64,000 nt of DNA from Pirellulaceae bacterium. Lineage in GTDB: Bacteria; Planctomycetota; Planctomycetia; Pirellulales; Pirellulaceae. Location of the stretch: contig JAGYIQ010000003.1 of NCBI GenBank assembly GCA_018402565.1, forward strand, positions 385,746 through 449,745, given 5' to 3'. Below are positions 36,306-45,126 of this stretch, in pieces. Below the pieces are notes generated by a model. It saw only the letters and a program-made list of their open reading frames with translations, did no database searches and was not told the DNA's origin. Numbering within the stretch: position 1 is the stretch's first letter; each line of letters begins with the position of its first letter. The position numbers and the translations under genes were made by a program.

Positions 36306-37757
36306 ATGGGTAAACAAGCGGCCAAACGCGAGCAGGTCATCGGACGCACAGCTGAAAAGCTGGTCTTGGATGGGGTGTTGGCTTCCACCGACCCAGAGTT
36401 AGTGGCGGTCTACGGTCGCCGTCGCGTGGGAAAAACGTACTTGATACGTGAATACCTGAAGCCGCAACTGGTGTTGGAGGTCGTCGGCATGCACGACCAA
36501 AGCATGGCAATTCAGTTGGCCAACTTTCAGGCTGCTCTCAGACAGGCCTTCCCCCAAGTGCCGCTGTTGCAACCCAGCAACTGGCTGGAGGCCTTTGAGT
36601 TATTGCGGCAGTGCCTGGAGCAACCGGGGCCGATCAAAGGCAAACGGGTGATCTTCTTCGATGAGTTCCCTTGGCTGGCCACGCGCAAGAGCAACTTCCT
36701 GTCGTGCTTCGAGAATTTCTGGAATGGCTACGCGAGTCGACAACGAGACTTGGCTGTCATCATTTGTGGATCCGCCGCTGCGTGGATGATTCGTAATGTG
36801 GTCCAGTCGCGCGGTGGACTGCACAACCGATTGACACGGCGCATTCGCCTGGAGCCGTTTCGCTTGCCTGAAGTTCAGCAATATCTTGAATACCGCAAGA
36901 TTCGTTGGGACCAACGCCAGATCGTACTGGCTTACATGGCACTGGGGGGGATACCCCACTACCTGAATCTCATTCGGCCGGGCCAATCGGCTGCCCAATG
37001 CATCGAGGCGGAGTGCTTCCGGCCCGAGGGCATGTTGCGAAACGAGTATCACAGCCTGTTCGCCGCGCTGTTCGAGTCGTACACAACGCACGAGGCCATT
37101 GTCAAGGTCTTAGCGACCAGCTGGGCAGGTTTGACCCGCGACCAGGTTCTAGCCAAGGCGCGTCTCCGGAGCGGCGGCGGTGTCACCAGGGCGATCGAAG
37201 AGTTGCAGCTCTCTGGATTCATCACGGAAACCAGCTCGCTGGATAAGAAGACCAAAGGCAGCTCACTGCGTTTGACCGACGAGTTCTCCGTCTTCTATTG
37301 GCACTGGATGCACTCCGCCACTGCTGCCAATCATTGGTTGCGACAAACGGCTGGCCGCCGCTACGAGGCTTGGTGTGGATATGCGTTCGAGTCGATCTGC
37401 TTCAAGCATTTGGATGCGGTGCGCAGGGCCATTGGCATCGCCGATGTGGAGACACAAGCTGCCTCCTGGCGGTTTGTCCCCCGGTCTGGGACCGACGAGG
37501 AAGGAGCGCAGATCGATCTCCTACTGGATCGCGCCGATCGCTGCATGAACATTTGTGAAATCAAGTTCTCCGATAAGCCCTTCGTAATCACAAAAAGCTA
37601 CGCGGAAACACTCGAGCGGAAACTGCGTGTCTTTCGCCAGCGAATGGGAAAACCGCGCACACTCTTCCTGACGATGATCACCCCGCACGGCGTTGTGCAG
37701 AATCGGTACTCGGAGGATCTGGTAACCAACCAGGTCTTGCTGAAGGATCTGTTTTAA
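36306..37757 (+). CDS. Archaeal-type AAA ATPase with C-terminal DUF234 nuclease-like domain
   Basis: A 483-aa STAND-like ATPase of the archaeal ATPase family. Walker A is GRRRVGKT near residue 37, Walker B is RVIFFDEFPWL near 115, and a sensor-like IICGSAAAWM is near 155. A winged-helix segment (LTRDQVLAKARLRSGGGVTRAIEELQ) spans about 275-305. The C-terminus carries the DUF234 PD-(D/E)xK-like signature: G-A-Q-I-D-L-L (Asp) and I-C-E-I-K-F-S (E-x-K). Family members are often linked to mobile DNA, but their role is unsettled. ATG 36306 is preferred; the frame upstream reads through the last palindrome. It is a single gene with no partner. Confidence 0.85.
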   Translation: MGKQAAKREQVIGRTAEKLVLDGVLASTDPELVAVYGRRRVGKTYLIREYLKPQLVLEVVGMHDQSMAIQLANFQAALRQAFPQVPLLQPSNWLEAFELLRQCLEQPGPIKGKRVIFFDEFPWLATRKSNFLSCFENFWNGYASRQRDLAVIICGSAAAWMIRNVVQSRGGLHNRLTRRIRLEPFRLPEVQQYLEYRKIRWDQRQIVLAYMALGGIPHYLNLIRPGQSAAQCIEAECFRPEGMLRNEYHSLFAALFESYTTHEAIVKVLATSWAGLTRDQVLAKARLRSGGGVTRAIEELQLSGFITETSSLDKKTKGSSLRLTDEFSVFYWHWMHSATAANHWLRQTAGRRYEAWCGYAFESICFKHLDAVRRAIGIADVETQAASWRFVPRSGTDEEGAQIDLLLDRADRCMNICEIKFSDKPFVITKSYAETLERKLRVFRQRMGKPRTLFLTMITPHGVVQNRYSEDLVTNQVLLKDLF

Positions 37758-37785
37758 TCGCTCTGATGCAACGCTGCGAAAAATA

Positions 37786-37948
37786 GTAACCGTTCACGCC
37801 TCGTAGGGTGTCATGCAGCAAGTCGGGCTAACCGCTCGATCGTTTGCGAGTGAAAGCAGCTGGAGAACGCTACCGGTTTGCCCCGAGAACCATCCGACTT
37901 GCGGAATGCACCAGCCCCGAGGATTACCTCCCACCCGTGAACGGTTAC
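37786..37948 (+). repeat. MITE-like element, copy A (intact)
   Basis: 163 bp bounded by perfect 13-bp inverted repeats, GTAACCGTTCACG and CGTGAACGGTTAC. It is flanked by CGAAAAA-type sequence on both sides, which may be a target-site duplication. It has no coding capacity. It lies between the ATPase and RlmM-like genes. Related copies: 14859-15022 (opposite orientation) and a degenerate one at 11166-11228; a lone end occurs at about 8910. Confidence 0.88.
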
Positions 37949-37964
37949 GAAAAAAATTTGGTCA

Positions 37965-39059
37965 TCACGCAATCTCAGGGCCCGCTTCGTTGCTCGGCAG
38001 ACATCCCATGCTTGTCATTTCATTCTTGTTGGCATTCAAGCGGCGAAGTTGAAATTCGTAGCCGCTGGAGCGAAGGTGTTCTTTGTAGGCGGGTAGCAGT
38101 TCGTAGCCGTCGCTGCCCCGAAATTTTGTCGTGACGACAAAGTTGCGGCACCAACGTTGCCCCAACCATTGTCGCAGAAGCTCCAGAGTTCGCTGGGGAA
38201 ACGCAGCCACGTCACAAAGTAACCAATCGATCGGTTCGGTCGGTTCGAAGGAAAACGCATCGCCCTTGACGAAGCGGACGTTCGCGTGCTGCATCAAATC
38301 CGCCCGCAAGGGACTGCGGTCGATCGCCATCACGCGCGCGCCTTGTTGCACCGCAACCCAAGTCCAACCCCCCGGGCTGGCACCCAGATCCACGCAAGTT
38401 TCGCCAGGTCGAATGAATCGGCCCAATCGTTGCTGGGCTTCCATCAACTTGGAGAAAGCGCGCGCGGGGGCCTCGTGATCCTCAGCAATCGGAGGCATAC
38501 CCGCAGGAAATAGACTCAGCGCCGCGCCGGCCGCTTGAACGGTCGGTAGGGGAACGTACGACCAATAGGCTGTCGTGGGATCCGTCCAGGCCACCTGCAA
38601 GATTGCGCAAGCCTCCCGTGTCGGGATATCCGGCGTTGCCAATGTCTTGAGGAGTCGTTTTTGTTTGCGTTTGAGCCAATCGCGGAGGCCCTGTTCAATC
38701 AGGGCAATACGACGCGGCGAAACGGAGTTCATTTCCGGAACGGCTGGTCCCAGCAGCAAGGCCCACGGACACTGCTCGTCTTTGAGCGCGGCCACGATAC
38801 GCTGCCCGAGTGTTTCGACCCATTGGTTGATCGATGGCGCCGATAAGGTCTCGGACCACGGTAAGGCCTGGCGGCACCAAACCAGTGCAGGCCGCGATTT
38901 TTCTGGAAAGAGTGGTTGATCCGGTAAGGTCACCATGCCCGAACCGACCGTGAGTGGCGCAGCAGAAAATTCCGCCCGCAGCTCCGCAGCCAATGGTTCT
39001 TCCCATCCCGGTTCACAAAGGGCAACAAACACTAGACGGGTACTTTGTGAGGGAATCAA
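37965..39059 (-). CDS. RlmM-like 23S rRNA ribose 2'-O-methyltransferase
   Basis: A 364-aa SAM-dependent methyltransferase of the FtsJ/RlmM class, which methylates a ribose in 23S rRNA. An N-terminal THUMP-like region (LVFVALCEPGWEEPLAAEL) is followed by the Rossmann domain: CVDLGASPGGWTW near 222, AIDRSPL, DWLLCDVAAFP near 278 and a lysine segment VVTTKFRG. Asp, Lys and the C-terminal NANKNEMTSMG fit the K-D-K-E-type site. The start is TTG 39059 within a 16-bp tandem repeat, or GTG 39032; neither has a strong ribosome site. Confidence 0.82.
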   Translation of the reverse strand: MIPSQSTRLVFVALCEPGWEEPLAAELRAEFSAAPLTVGSGMVTLPDQPLFPEKSRPALVWCRQALPWSETLSAPSINQWVETLGQRIVAALKDEQCPWALLLGPAVPEMNSVSPRRIALIEQGLRDWLKRKQKRLLKTLATPDIPTREACAILQVAWTDPTTAYWSYVPLPTVQAAGAALSLFPAGMPPIAEDHEAPARAFSKLMEAQQRLGRFIRPGETCVDLGASPGGWTWVAVQQGARVMAIDRSPLRADLMQHANVRFVKGDAFSFEPTEPIDWLLCDVAAFPQRTLELLRQWLGQRWCRNFVVTTKFRGSDGYELLPAYKEHLRSSGYEFQLRRLNANKNEMTSMGCLPSNEAGPEIA

Positions 39060-39088
39060 CCTGTGAGGGAATCAACCTGTGAGGGAAT
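39046..39088 (-). repeat. Three 16-bp tandem repeats across the methyltransferase start
   Basis: Three units of TGTGAGGGAATCAACC (the last partial) begin at 39046, 39062 and 39078. They cover the putative start codon and ribosome site, and each unit supplies another in-register TTG. Confidence 0.85.
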
Positions 39089-39760
39089 GATGCAAGGATC
39101 GAACCGACGTTCCCGGTGGGCAAACCCAACCGCAGCTCCTCTTCGATTTACACTCCACCCCGCTTTCCAAGCGATCGATTAGTGTAATCATCGCAGTCAG
39201 AAAATGAAAGAACTGTGATCGCCGCAGAAGGTCGTTTTTTGGCGCAGGAGGAATGGGGCCAGTCGGTAGACCAGCCGCCCTCTACGGGTCCCATCACGCA
39301 TCCCCCAACATTCAAAAAGAAGCATCTCTTCCCCTTGGTCACACCGCCCCCTACTCGTGCTCAAACAAGCTGCCTGTCGAGTGAACACCATCCCGTTCAT
39401 CAGACTTGAAAACAGGTGGTCGGACCGATCAGCCGACCTGCGGACCATCAGGCCAAAGCCCAGATGCTGGGCGGTGTAAGCCAGGGCGAATGTCCTTCTT
39501 TGATTATTGGGTGGGAGCGTTCTAGCTACCAGCTTCCCGCTCCCACTGGTGAACCAGTGGGGGGCAGAGACGCGTTTGTGGGTGACGCCTGAAGTCGGCT
39601 GTCAGGCTGGCAGCCACTGGTAAACCAGTGGGGGGGGACGGGGCGTTCTCTGGCTGCGGCTGCTCGTTGATTTTTCCGGACTGGCACGCGAAGTGGCCGT
39701 CCGAGTCAGGGAAATCGTTCGAAAACAGGGCGTGTACAGCAACAACGTTTTACTAACGGA
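39089..39760. repeat. Intergenic region with dispersed hairpin elements
   Basis: No gene recognised. At about 39270-39360 an inverted degenerate copy of the 99-bp unit of the 58.3-58.9 kb array is present (CCTTGGTCACACCGCCCC). At 39480-39565 a direct copy ends in a perfect hairpin CCCACTGGT / ACCAGTGGG (39542-39561). A second hairpin CCACTGGT / ACCAGTGG lies at 39614-39631. From 39665 a decayed 'GATTTTTCC' element runs toward the next gene's stop. Confidence 0.65.
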
Positions 39761-41302
39761 TCAACGAATTGGATCGACGACTTCGCCGCCAGCGGGGGTT
39801 AACAAGGCCTCGAAGGTCTCGATTGGAGTGTCGGCAGAGAGGCGCTGGACGCTGCCATCGTACATGCCAACGATCATGGTTTCTCCCGGCTTGAGGGCCA
39901 GGAACATCCGCACGGCATCGTTGTGAGTCAGCGGTTGGTTGGCGGTCCAGGGTACCGGCGGTCCGTGATGGATAAAGGCAATCGTGTTGCTGGTGCCATC
40001 GGTCATTTCGCCGAAGCGGCGAACGTCGGACTGCACCCATCGCAGCGAGGTTTGATTGCCTTCGCCCAGGACCTGTGGCATCTGGTCGAGTAGCGGTCGG
40101 TTGACTGGGCTGTCCCACGGCTGACTCAGATCGAACTGCTCGTACAACTCCCCCTGTTCGATATAGGGCAACACGCGAACCTGCCAGCTCAGGTCCTCGC
40201 TTTGACCAGGCAGCGCATGAAAGGGCAGCTGGCCACGTGACGATTCGTAATTATGCATCGACAAGCTCATCTGCCGAACATCGTTCATCACCCGCATTTC
40301 TTCGCTCTGTTCCTGCAATTTGGCCAATACGTCCGTCGGCAATACCGCGGTCAAGATCACCTGTTTTCCCTCGGAGCGACTCTTGATCGTCTCCAGCAAC
40401 TTGCGTTGGGCTTGAATGTTGGGGTCGTTGCCGTTCAGACTGAATTTGGCCAAAGCCACCAAGCCTTGCGCGGTCTCCAGGATCTCGGCGGCGGCGTCGG
40501 TGTCGACCGATTCGATCACCACCCGCACTTCCGCCTGGGGCACCAAAACAAAGTCAGCTTTCGCCCAGACAATCTTGTCGGGCAGCGTCAGATAGGCTTT
40601 GGCGGGTGGTGGCAAGGCTTCCTGGCCAAAGTCGACGGCGGACTCTATGAACCGCTCGGCGCCTTTGACATCGATGGCGACACCTGCCGACGCCTTTTGC
40701 GTTTCTTTCAACAGTCGTTCGGCAGTCGCGGTCAGCGCGGGGAACCGCCGCGGATCGTAGGGATACGATCCACTGGCCATGATCACCCGCCGCTCTTTGG
40801 TCACCGCCACGTAGGCATCGGTCTCGTACCGAGGGTAGTAGTACATCACGCCCCCGCGTTCCTCGGGTGGCGACATTCGTTGCCCTAGCACCTCCTTCAG
40901 GTCTCGGATGTGCTGTTCACTGGACATTTCGAATTCAAAGTAATAATGAAACGGGGTCGCCCCGCCGGGTTGCATGTCGGTAAAGGCCTGCACATCGTCG
41001 GGCAGTGAAACCAGACCCTTGAGCGACTTGGCCTTCCACAGTTGAGCTGCCTGGGGATCGTAGCGGAAGCTATTTTGCAGTTGGAGCGCCTTGGCAAAGT
41101 TCGAATCCAAAATCCGACTGGGTTCGGCCTGAAAGGCAATCACCGCCGGCCGCGGTTTATCCGTCGCTGTCGGCTGGGATTCATTCTGTGCGACCAGCAA
41201 GACTGGGGAGCCGTACGCCATGAAGATTGACGCTAATCCCATCAAGATTGAGAATCGACGGTTCGGCAACATTCGAGTCCAATCGTAAGTCAAAGATTTC
41301 AT
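39761..41302 (-). CDS. DUF1559-type exported protein
   Basis: A 513-aa protein with one N-terminal hydrophobic segment (ILMGLASIFMAYGSPVLL). The N-terminal two thirds are unrecognised. The C-terminal third has DUF1559 hallmarks: QMSLSMHNYESSRGQLPFHAL, LSWQVRVLPYIEQGELYEQFDLSQPWDSP and EMTDGTSNTIAFIHH, ending with a G-M-Y-D-G-S-V-Q-R-L segment. DUF1559 proteins are greatly expanded in planctomycetes and are thought to be pilin-like surface proteins; this one lacks the prepilin cleavage motif. AGGAACC precedes the ATG at 41302. Confidence 0.83.
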   Translation of the reverse strand: MKSLTYDWTRMLPNRRFSILMGLASIFMAYGSPVLLVAQNESQPTATDKPRPAVIAFQAEPSRILDSNFAKALQLQNSFRYDPQAAQLWKAKSLKGLVSLPDDVQAFTDMQPGGATPFHYYFEFEMSSEQHIRDLKEVLGQRMSPPEERGGVMYYYPRYETDAYVAVTKERRVIMASGSYPYDPRRFPALTATAERLLKETQKASAGVAIDVKGAERFIESAVDFGQEALPPPAKAYLTLPDKIVWAKADFVLVPQAEVRVVIESVDTDAAAEILETAQGLVALAKFSLNGNDPNIQAQRKLLETIKSRSEGKQVILTAVLPTDVLAKLQEQSEEMRVMNDVRQMSLSMHNYESSRGQLPFHALPGQSEDLSWQVRVLPYIEQGELYEQFDLSQPWDSPVNRPLLDQMPQVLGEGNQTSLRWVQSDVRRFGEMTDGTSNTIAFIHHGPPVPWTANQPLTHNDAVRMFLALKPGETMIVGMYDGSVQRLSADTPIETFEALLTPAGGEVVDPIR

Positions 41303-41936
41303 TGGCGTGGTTCCTTAAAAACAGGAGAAAGTAACCCAACATCGGCCAAAGTGCTGCGCGCTCGCCGGCCTTGCTCCCCTCGTCAACCGCTGCTCGCCCG
41401 ATCGTTACGGCAAGGTGTTCTAGTTGTCTAGTGCGGCAAGCCGCTAGGTTAGCCGGTGTGTCGCGCGATTGCAAGACTGGAGAAGTCTACCAGCCCAATT
41501 GGCGGGCTAAACAGTCTGTCGACCGGCAGCCCTCTGTTGGTTTGAACCGCGAGTGGGACAGGGGAATGGGGGACAGGGGAATGGGGACAGAGGAATGTGG
41601 GACAGAGGAATGGGGGACAGAGGAATGTGGGAATGTGTGGGCACTGAGTTGGGTCTCTTGAGTCGCAAGTGGGTTGTTGATCACAAGCGGCCTGCCCTGC
41701 GAACTCGCGAGCTCACGAGCTGATGGTCTGTCCATTCCTTTGTCCCCATTCCTCTGTCCCGACGTTCCAACCCACTCCTCTATCTCCCACTCCATCAATC
41801 CTGTGAGCGGAGGCCGGACTGCCGAATCGGATCGACAACGTTGTCGCTGTTGGGCGTTAGCTTGGCTTGCGGGTCGCCATTCGATACGGTTGGCAACTAA
41901 GAGCCGAGCTTCCGCCCCGTGGCAGCGACTGGTCTG
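41303..41936. repeat. Intergenic region with minisatellite locus 2, arms inverted
   Basis: A hairpin (ACCGGCAG / CTGTTGGT, 41522-41541) is followed by about five direct units of the GGGACAGAGGAATG minisatellite (41553-41632). About 95 bp later, 41727-41760 carries two units in the opposite orientation. The rest of the gap has no recognisable gene. Confidence 0.75.
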
Positions 41937-43847
41937 TTACTCTTGCCCGCTGAGTCGCGGCCAGAGGATCCAATCGCCGGGGTACTTATTCTGGGGGACA
42001 TACGAGCCGGCAGGCAGCGGCCGCAGGGTGTCTGGCTCCGGTTCGGTCGCCGGATCTTCCACAAAAGAACCATCCGGTCGCAGCAAGACGGCCTGCCCCC
42101 CGTCGTCCACGCCGTTGACGCCCACGCTGTAGATGACAAAGCCATCGTCCTGCAGGCGATACCGCAGCGGTTGTCCATCGAAAGGATCGGTCGGGACACG
42201 TTCCAAGAATGTTCCAACCAATTCGTCCAGCGACGTCGGCCAGCGATCGTGTTGGCGTTGGTAGCGAATCACGGCCAGGGCGGTTTGGACGCTGTCAGCA
42301 CTGACTTGCACGCGAACCGCGGCTTGGCGAACCATCGCGATTGCCGGGAACAGCAGCTTGATCGGGGTGTAGGCGACCGACAGCTCGCCAATCTCGCGTT
42401 CCACTTGTTGGGCCTCGAGCGCATTCGCGTCACCCCGCACTTCGGCTTTGATCACGGCTTCCATGCGTTGGAACAGTTCGTCCGCTTTGTCCGTCAACTG
42501 CTTCCTGGTGGCCAGGAACAACAGTGAGGTCGGGGCCAAGGCGCGCTTGGTTACGGATTCAAAACTCCAACCACTCGGTTTGGTTTGCGAACTAGAAACA
42601 TTGGTCGTGACTTGCTCCCACAGGTCCAGGCCCGCCGCGGTGATGCGCCCGTCACCTTGGCCGTCGTCCGTGTAGGTCTTCTGTACCAGGTCCATGAACA
42701 TGGCTCGTTCCGAGCCCAAGTCCACCATGTGGTCCACTTGGGCCTTGGCCACAGCGGCATGCATCCGCTGCAGCTGGGTATCCGAAAAAGTCACTTCCGA
42801 GTGCAGGCATTCATCGATGACCGCCATCGTCATCGCGTGGATGGCATAGCCCACCAGGCTCGACACCAAAAACTTGCCTTCCGTAACTTGTGAAGAGATC
42901 CCGAGCAGCGCTTCAATGTTCCGCGTCGCCCGCTCTGTGTCGCCTTGCTCCAGTGCCCAACGCGTGTCGAGGGTCAGCAAGCGAGCGGCCTCGCGCATCA
43001 CTTGCACGTGAGGCAACAGGACGCTCATCAGGCTGTCGGCCAGCGGCTCTTTCACTAGTGGCAGCGCCTCTTGATAGTCGCGGTTGGGAAACAAGGCGCG
43101 AAAATCTTGCTCTTCGTAGTCGGTGATGTCGACGTATAACGGCACGCCAAAGACCGGACGCAAGCCGCCGACTCGGAAGCCCTCCAACAGGTCCTCGATT
43201 TCGGTCAGCCGCTGCGTCGCTGCCTCCCAAGCCGCGCCGTCGTCGGGGCGAACCATGCGACCAAAATTTCCGTCTTCGTCCCGCAACCACATGGCTTTCG
43301 AGTCGAAGTTGCCCCCTTCGCTAAAGCCGTGTTTGATCCACAGATCGCGGTAGATCGTCCAGCCCTTGTCTTGGTCGGCGGCCGACAGAGCCGGCTGATT
43401 GATTTGGGCCAAATAATCGACCGACGGTTGGGGCTGCCCCCAATAGAACAGGATGACTAAGGTCAAGAACCCACCACCGCTGAGCGCCCCCAATCCGAGA
43501 GCGGCTTGCATGATGCGATTTTTCATACTGCGATTCCTTTGTTTGCCTTGGTGGATAAGTTGGGCGGCCATTTCAGGGTCGCCAAATGCTTCGATCAGGG
43601 AGTCACTGTCACGGCCCCGTTGCAAACCATCTTCAAAGTGCGCGATCAATTCCTCGGCCACTTCCAATTTCTCGTCGGCAAGTAGCCGCGTGTTGCCAAC
43701 CACGTCCAACAACACTTGCTGCACCGCCGCCGGCAGGCCGGACTCAGTAATCGCCAACCGCCAGGACGGCGTACGGAATGGCCACGGCCGCCATGGGGGC
43801 GACCGGCGGGTGGTCGGCATCGCCAGCGGTGTCGCGGTCATGTCCAT
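41937..43847 (-). CDS. PadR-linked HAAS-like membrane protein with pseudopilin-like C-terminus
   Basis: A 636-aa protein. Residues about 38-105 resemble the HAAS/permease-prefix signalling domain that accompanies PadR regulators (DEKLEVAEELIAHFEDGLQRG, SLIEAFGDPEMAAQLI). One membrane helix lies near 112-135 (ALGALSGGGFLTLVILFYW). A long helical extracytoplasmic region follows. The C-terminus (RWPTSLDELVGTFLERVPTDPFDGQPLRYR, YSVGVNGVDDGGQ) resembles the end of type II secretion pseudopilins (GspG). Start ATG 43847 has GGAGG ten bases upstream, close behind the padR stop, so the pair forms an operon. Confidence 0.72.
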   Translation of the reverse strand: MDMTATPLAMPTTRRSPPWRPWPFRTPSWRLAITESGLPAAVQQVLLDVVGNTRLLADEKLEVAEELIAHFEDGLQRGRDSDSLIEAFGDPEMAAQLIHQGKQRNRSMKNRIMQAALGLGALSGGGFLTLVILFYWGQPQPSVDYLAQINQPALSAADQDKGWTIYRDLWIKHGFSEGGNFDSKAMWLRDEDGNFGRMVRPDDGAAWEAATQRLTEIEDLLEGFRVGGLRPVFGVPLYVDITDYEEQDFRALFPNRDYQEALPLVKEPLADSLMSVLLPHVQVMREAARLLTLDTRWALEQGDTERATRNIEALLGISSQVTEGKFLVSSLVGYAIHAMTMAVIDECLHSEVTFSDTQLQRMHAAVAKAQVDHMVDLGSERAMFMDLVQKTYTDDGQGDGRITAAGLDLWEQVTTNVSSSQTKPSGWSFESVTKRALAPTSLLFLATRKQLTDKADELFQRMEAVIKAEVRGDANALEAQQVEREIGELSVAYTPIKLLFPAIAMVRQAAVRVQVSADSVQTALAVIRYQRQHDRWPTSLDELVGTFLERVPTDPFDGQPLRYRLQDDGFVIYSVGVNGVDDGGQAVLLRPDGSFVEDPATEPEPDTLRPLPAGSYVPQNKYPGDWILWPRLSGQE

Positions 43848-43871
43848 GGGTCGTCGGTCCTCCGTATCGCC

Positions 43872-44225
43872 CTATGCCCAAGCCAAGCCGCGAGCACTGG
43901 GGGCCAGCCCCAAGGCCTGCAGGCCCTGCACCAGCGCCGTCCATTGGGCTCGGTCCTGCTCCAACCGAGCCAAGCCAGAGGGCGTCAGGCGATAGTACCG
44001 ACGCTGCCGACCGTTGGGCCCCGGCTGGTTGTTGGAGACCACCAAGCCCTTGGCCTCCAAGTTGTAGAGCATCGGGTACAGCGTCGATTGACCCATCTCC
44101 AACACGCCCTGCGACCGCACCGACAAAGCCTCCACAATCTGATAGCCGTACATCTCGCCCCCGGCCAGCAATTGCAGAACCGCCGCCGGTCCCGCCCCCC
44201 GCATCAATTCACTCTCGATTTTCAT
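43872..44225 (-). CDS. PadR-family transcriptional regulator
   Basis: A 117-aa winged-helix repressor. Family signature: GPAAVLQLLAGGEMYGYQIVEAL, then GQSTLYPMLYNLEAKGLVVS and RRYYRLTPSGLARL. PadR proteins usually repress the operon they head; the partner here is the HAAS-like membrane protein 24 bp downstream. ATG 44225 is the family-like start (M-K-I-E-S-E-L-M-R-G); the longer frame upstream reads through dispersed repeats. Confidence 0.9.
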   Translation of the reverse strand: MKIESELMRGAGPAAVLQLLAGGEMYGYQIVEALSVRSQGVLEMGQSTLYPMLYNLEAKGLVVSNNQPGPNGRQRRYYRLTPSGLARLEQDRAQWTALVQGLQALGLAPSARGLAWA

Positions 44226-45126
44226 GCTTTGCTCCTTTGTGCTGCAAGCTATGCAAGACATAGTATGCGGAACGGAGTTAGAAGTCAAGTGCCGCGCTTG
44301 AAAATTTTTGCACAGCGCTGCGGGCGGGTTGATTTTTCCAGACTTGCTCGCGAATGGGTTGTCCGACTCAATGAAATCGAGCGAGAACGGGGCGTTTTCT
44401 CGACAATCGAAACGCTTGACGCGTTCCGCTACGGAAAAATCAACAAGCCCTTGACGCATTCCGCTACGGAAAAATCAGCCAGCCCTTAACGCGTCCCGCT
44501 ACTGAAAAAGGCGCCAGCCGGTGAGGGGCGGGTTGATTTTTCCAGACTTGCTCGCGAATGGGTTGTCCGACTCAAGAAAATCGTGCGAGAACAGGGCGTT
44601 TTTCGCCTCAATCGAAACGCTTGAGGGCGGGTTGCTTTTTCCAGACTTGCTCGCTAGGTAGTTGCCCGACTCAAGAAAATCGGTCAAAAACACGGCATTT
44701 TCGCCTCAATCGAAACGCTTGACGCGTTCCGCTACGGAAAAATCAGCCAGCCCTTAACGCGTCCCGCTACGGAAAAAGGCGCCAGCCGGTGAGGGGCGGG
44801 TTGATTTTTCCAGACTTGCTCGCTAGGTAGTTGCCCGACTCAAGAAAATCGGTCAAAAACACTGCATTTTCGCCTCAATCGAAACGCTTGACGCGTTCCG
44901 CTACGGAAAAATCAACAAGCCCTTGACGCATTCCGCTACGGAAAAATCAGCCAGCCCTTGACGCGTCCCGCTACGGCAAAATCAACCGGCCCTCGGTCGG
45001 CGGGTAGGCTCGGCGATCGCCGATTTGACCTTGATCGATGGGGCGGATTCCTCTAAATCCCGACGTTGGGGTGCGCTCGGCAGCGACCTGCGGCGGCAAT
45101 GGATCCGCCCAATTGTCGGCCGGTGC
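44226..45126. repeat. Cluster of four to five 'GATTTTTCC' elements
   Basis: From about 44329 to 44998 the gap is filled by degenerate copies of the dispersed element seen at 25974 and 35738, here in the opposite orientation. Recurrent pieces are GGGCGGGTTGATTTTTCC, AGACTTGCTCGC, AATCGAAACGCTTGACGCG and TTCCGCTACGGAAAAATC. A 200-bp block is repeated almost intact (about 44524-44700 versus 44790-44960). Open frames here are artefacts of the repeats. From 45000 the leader of the next gene begins. Confidence 0.8.

Noticed and set aside
39085..39135. tRNA-like T-arm (GGTTCGATCC on the minus strand)
   Set aside because: Flanking bases do not form T, anticodon or acceptor stems of a tRNA.
44499..44693. 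Small proteins with a FLESGN...ASKSGK pattern
   Set aside because: They are read from dispersed repeats, recur only with those repeats and have no ribosome sites. Kept only as a question in the repeat finding.
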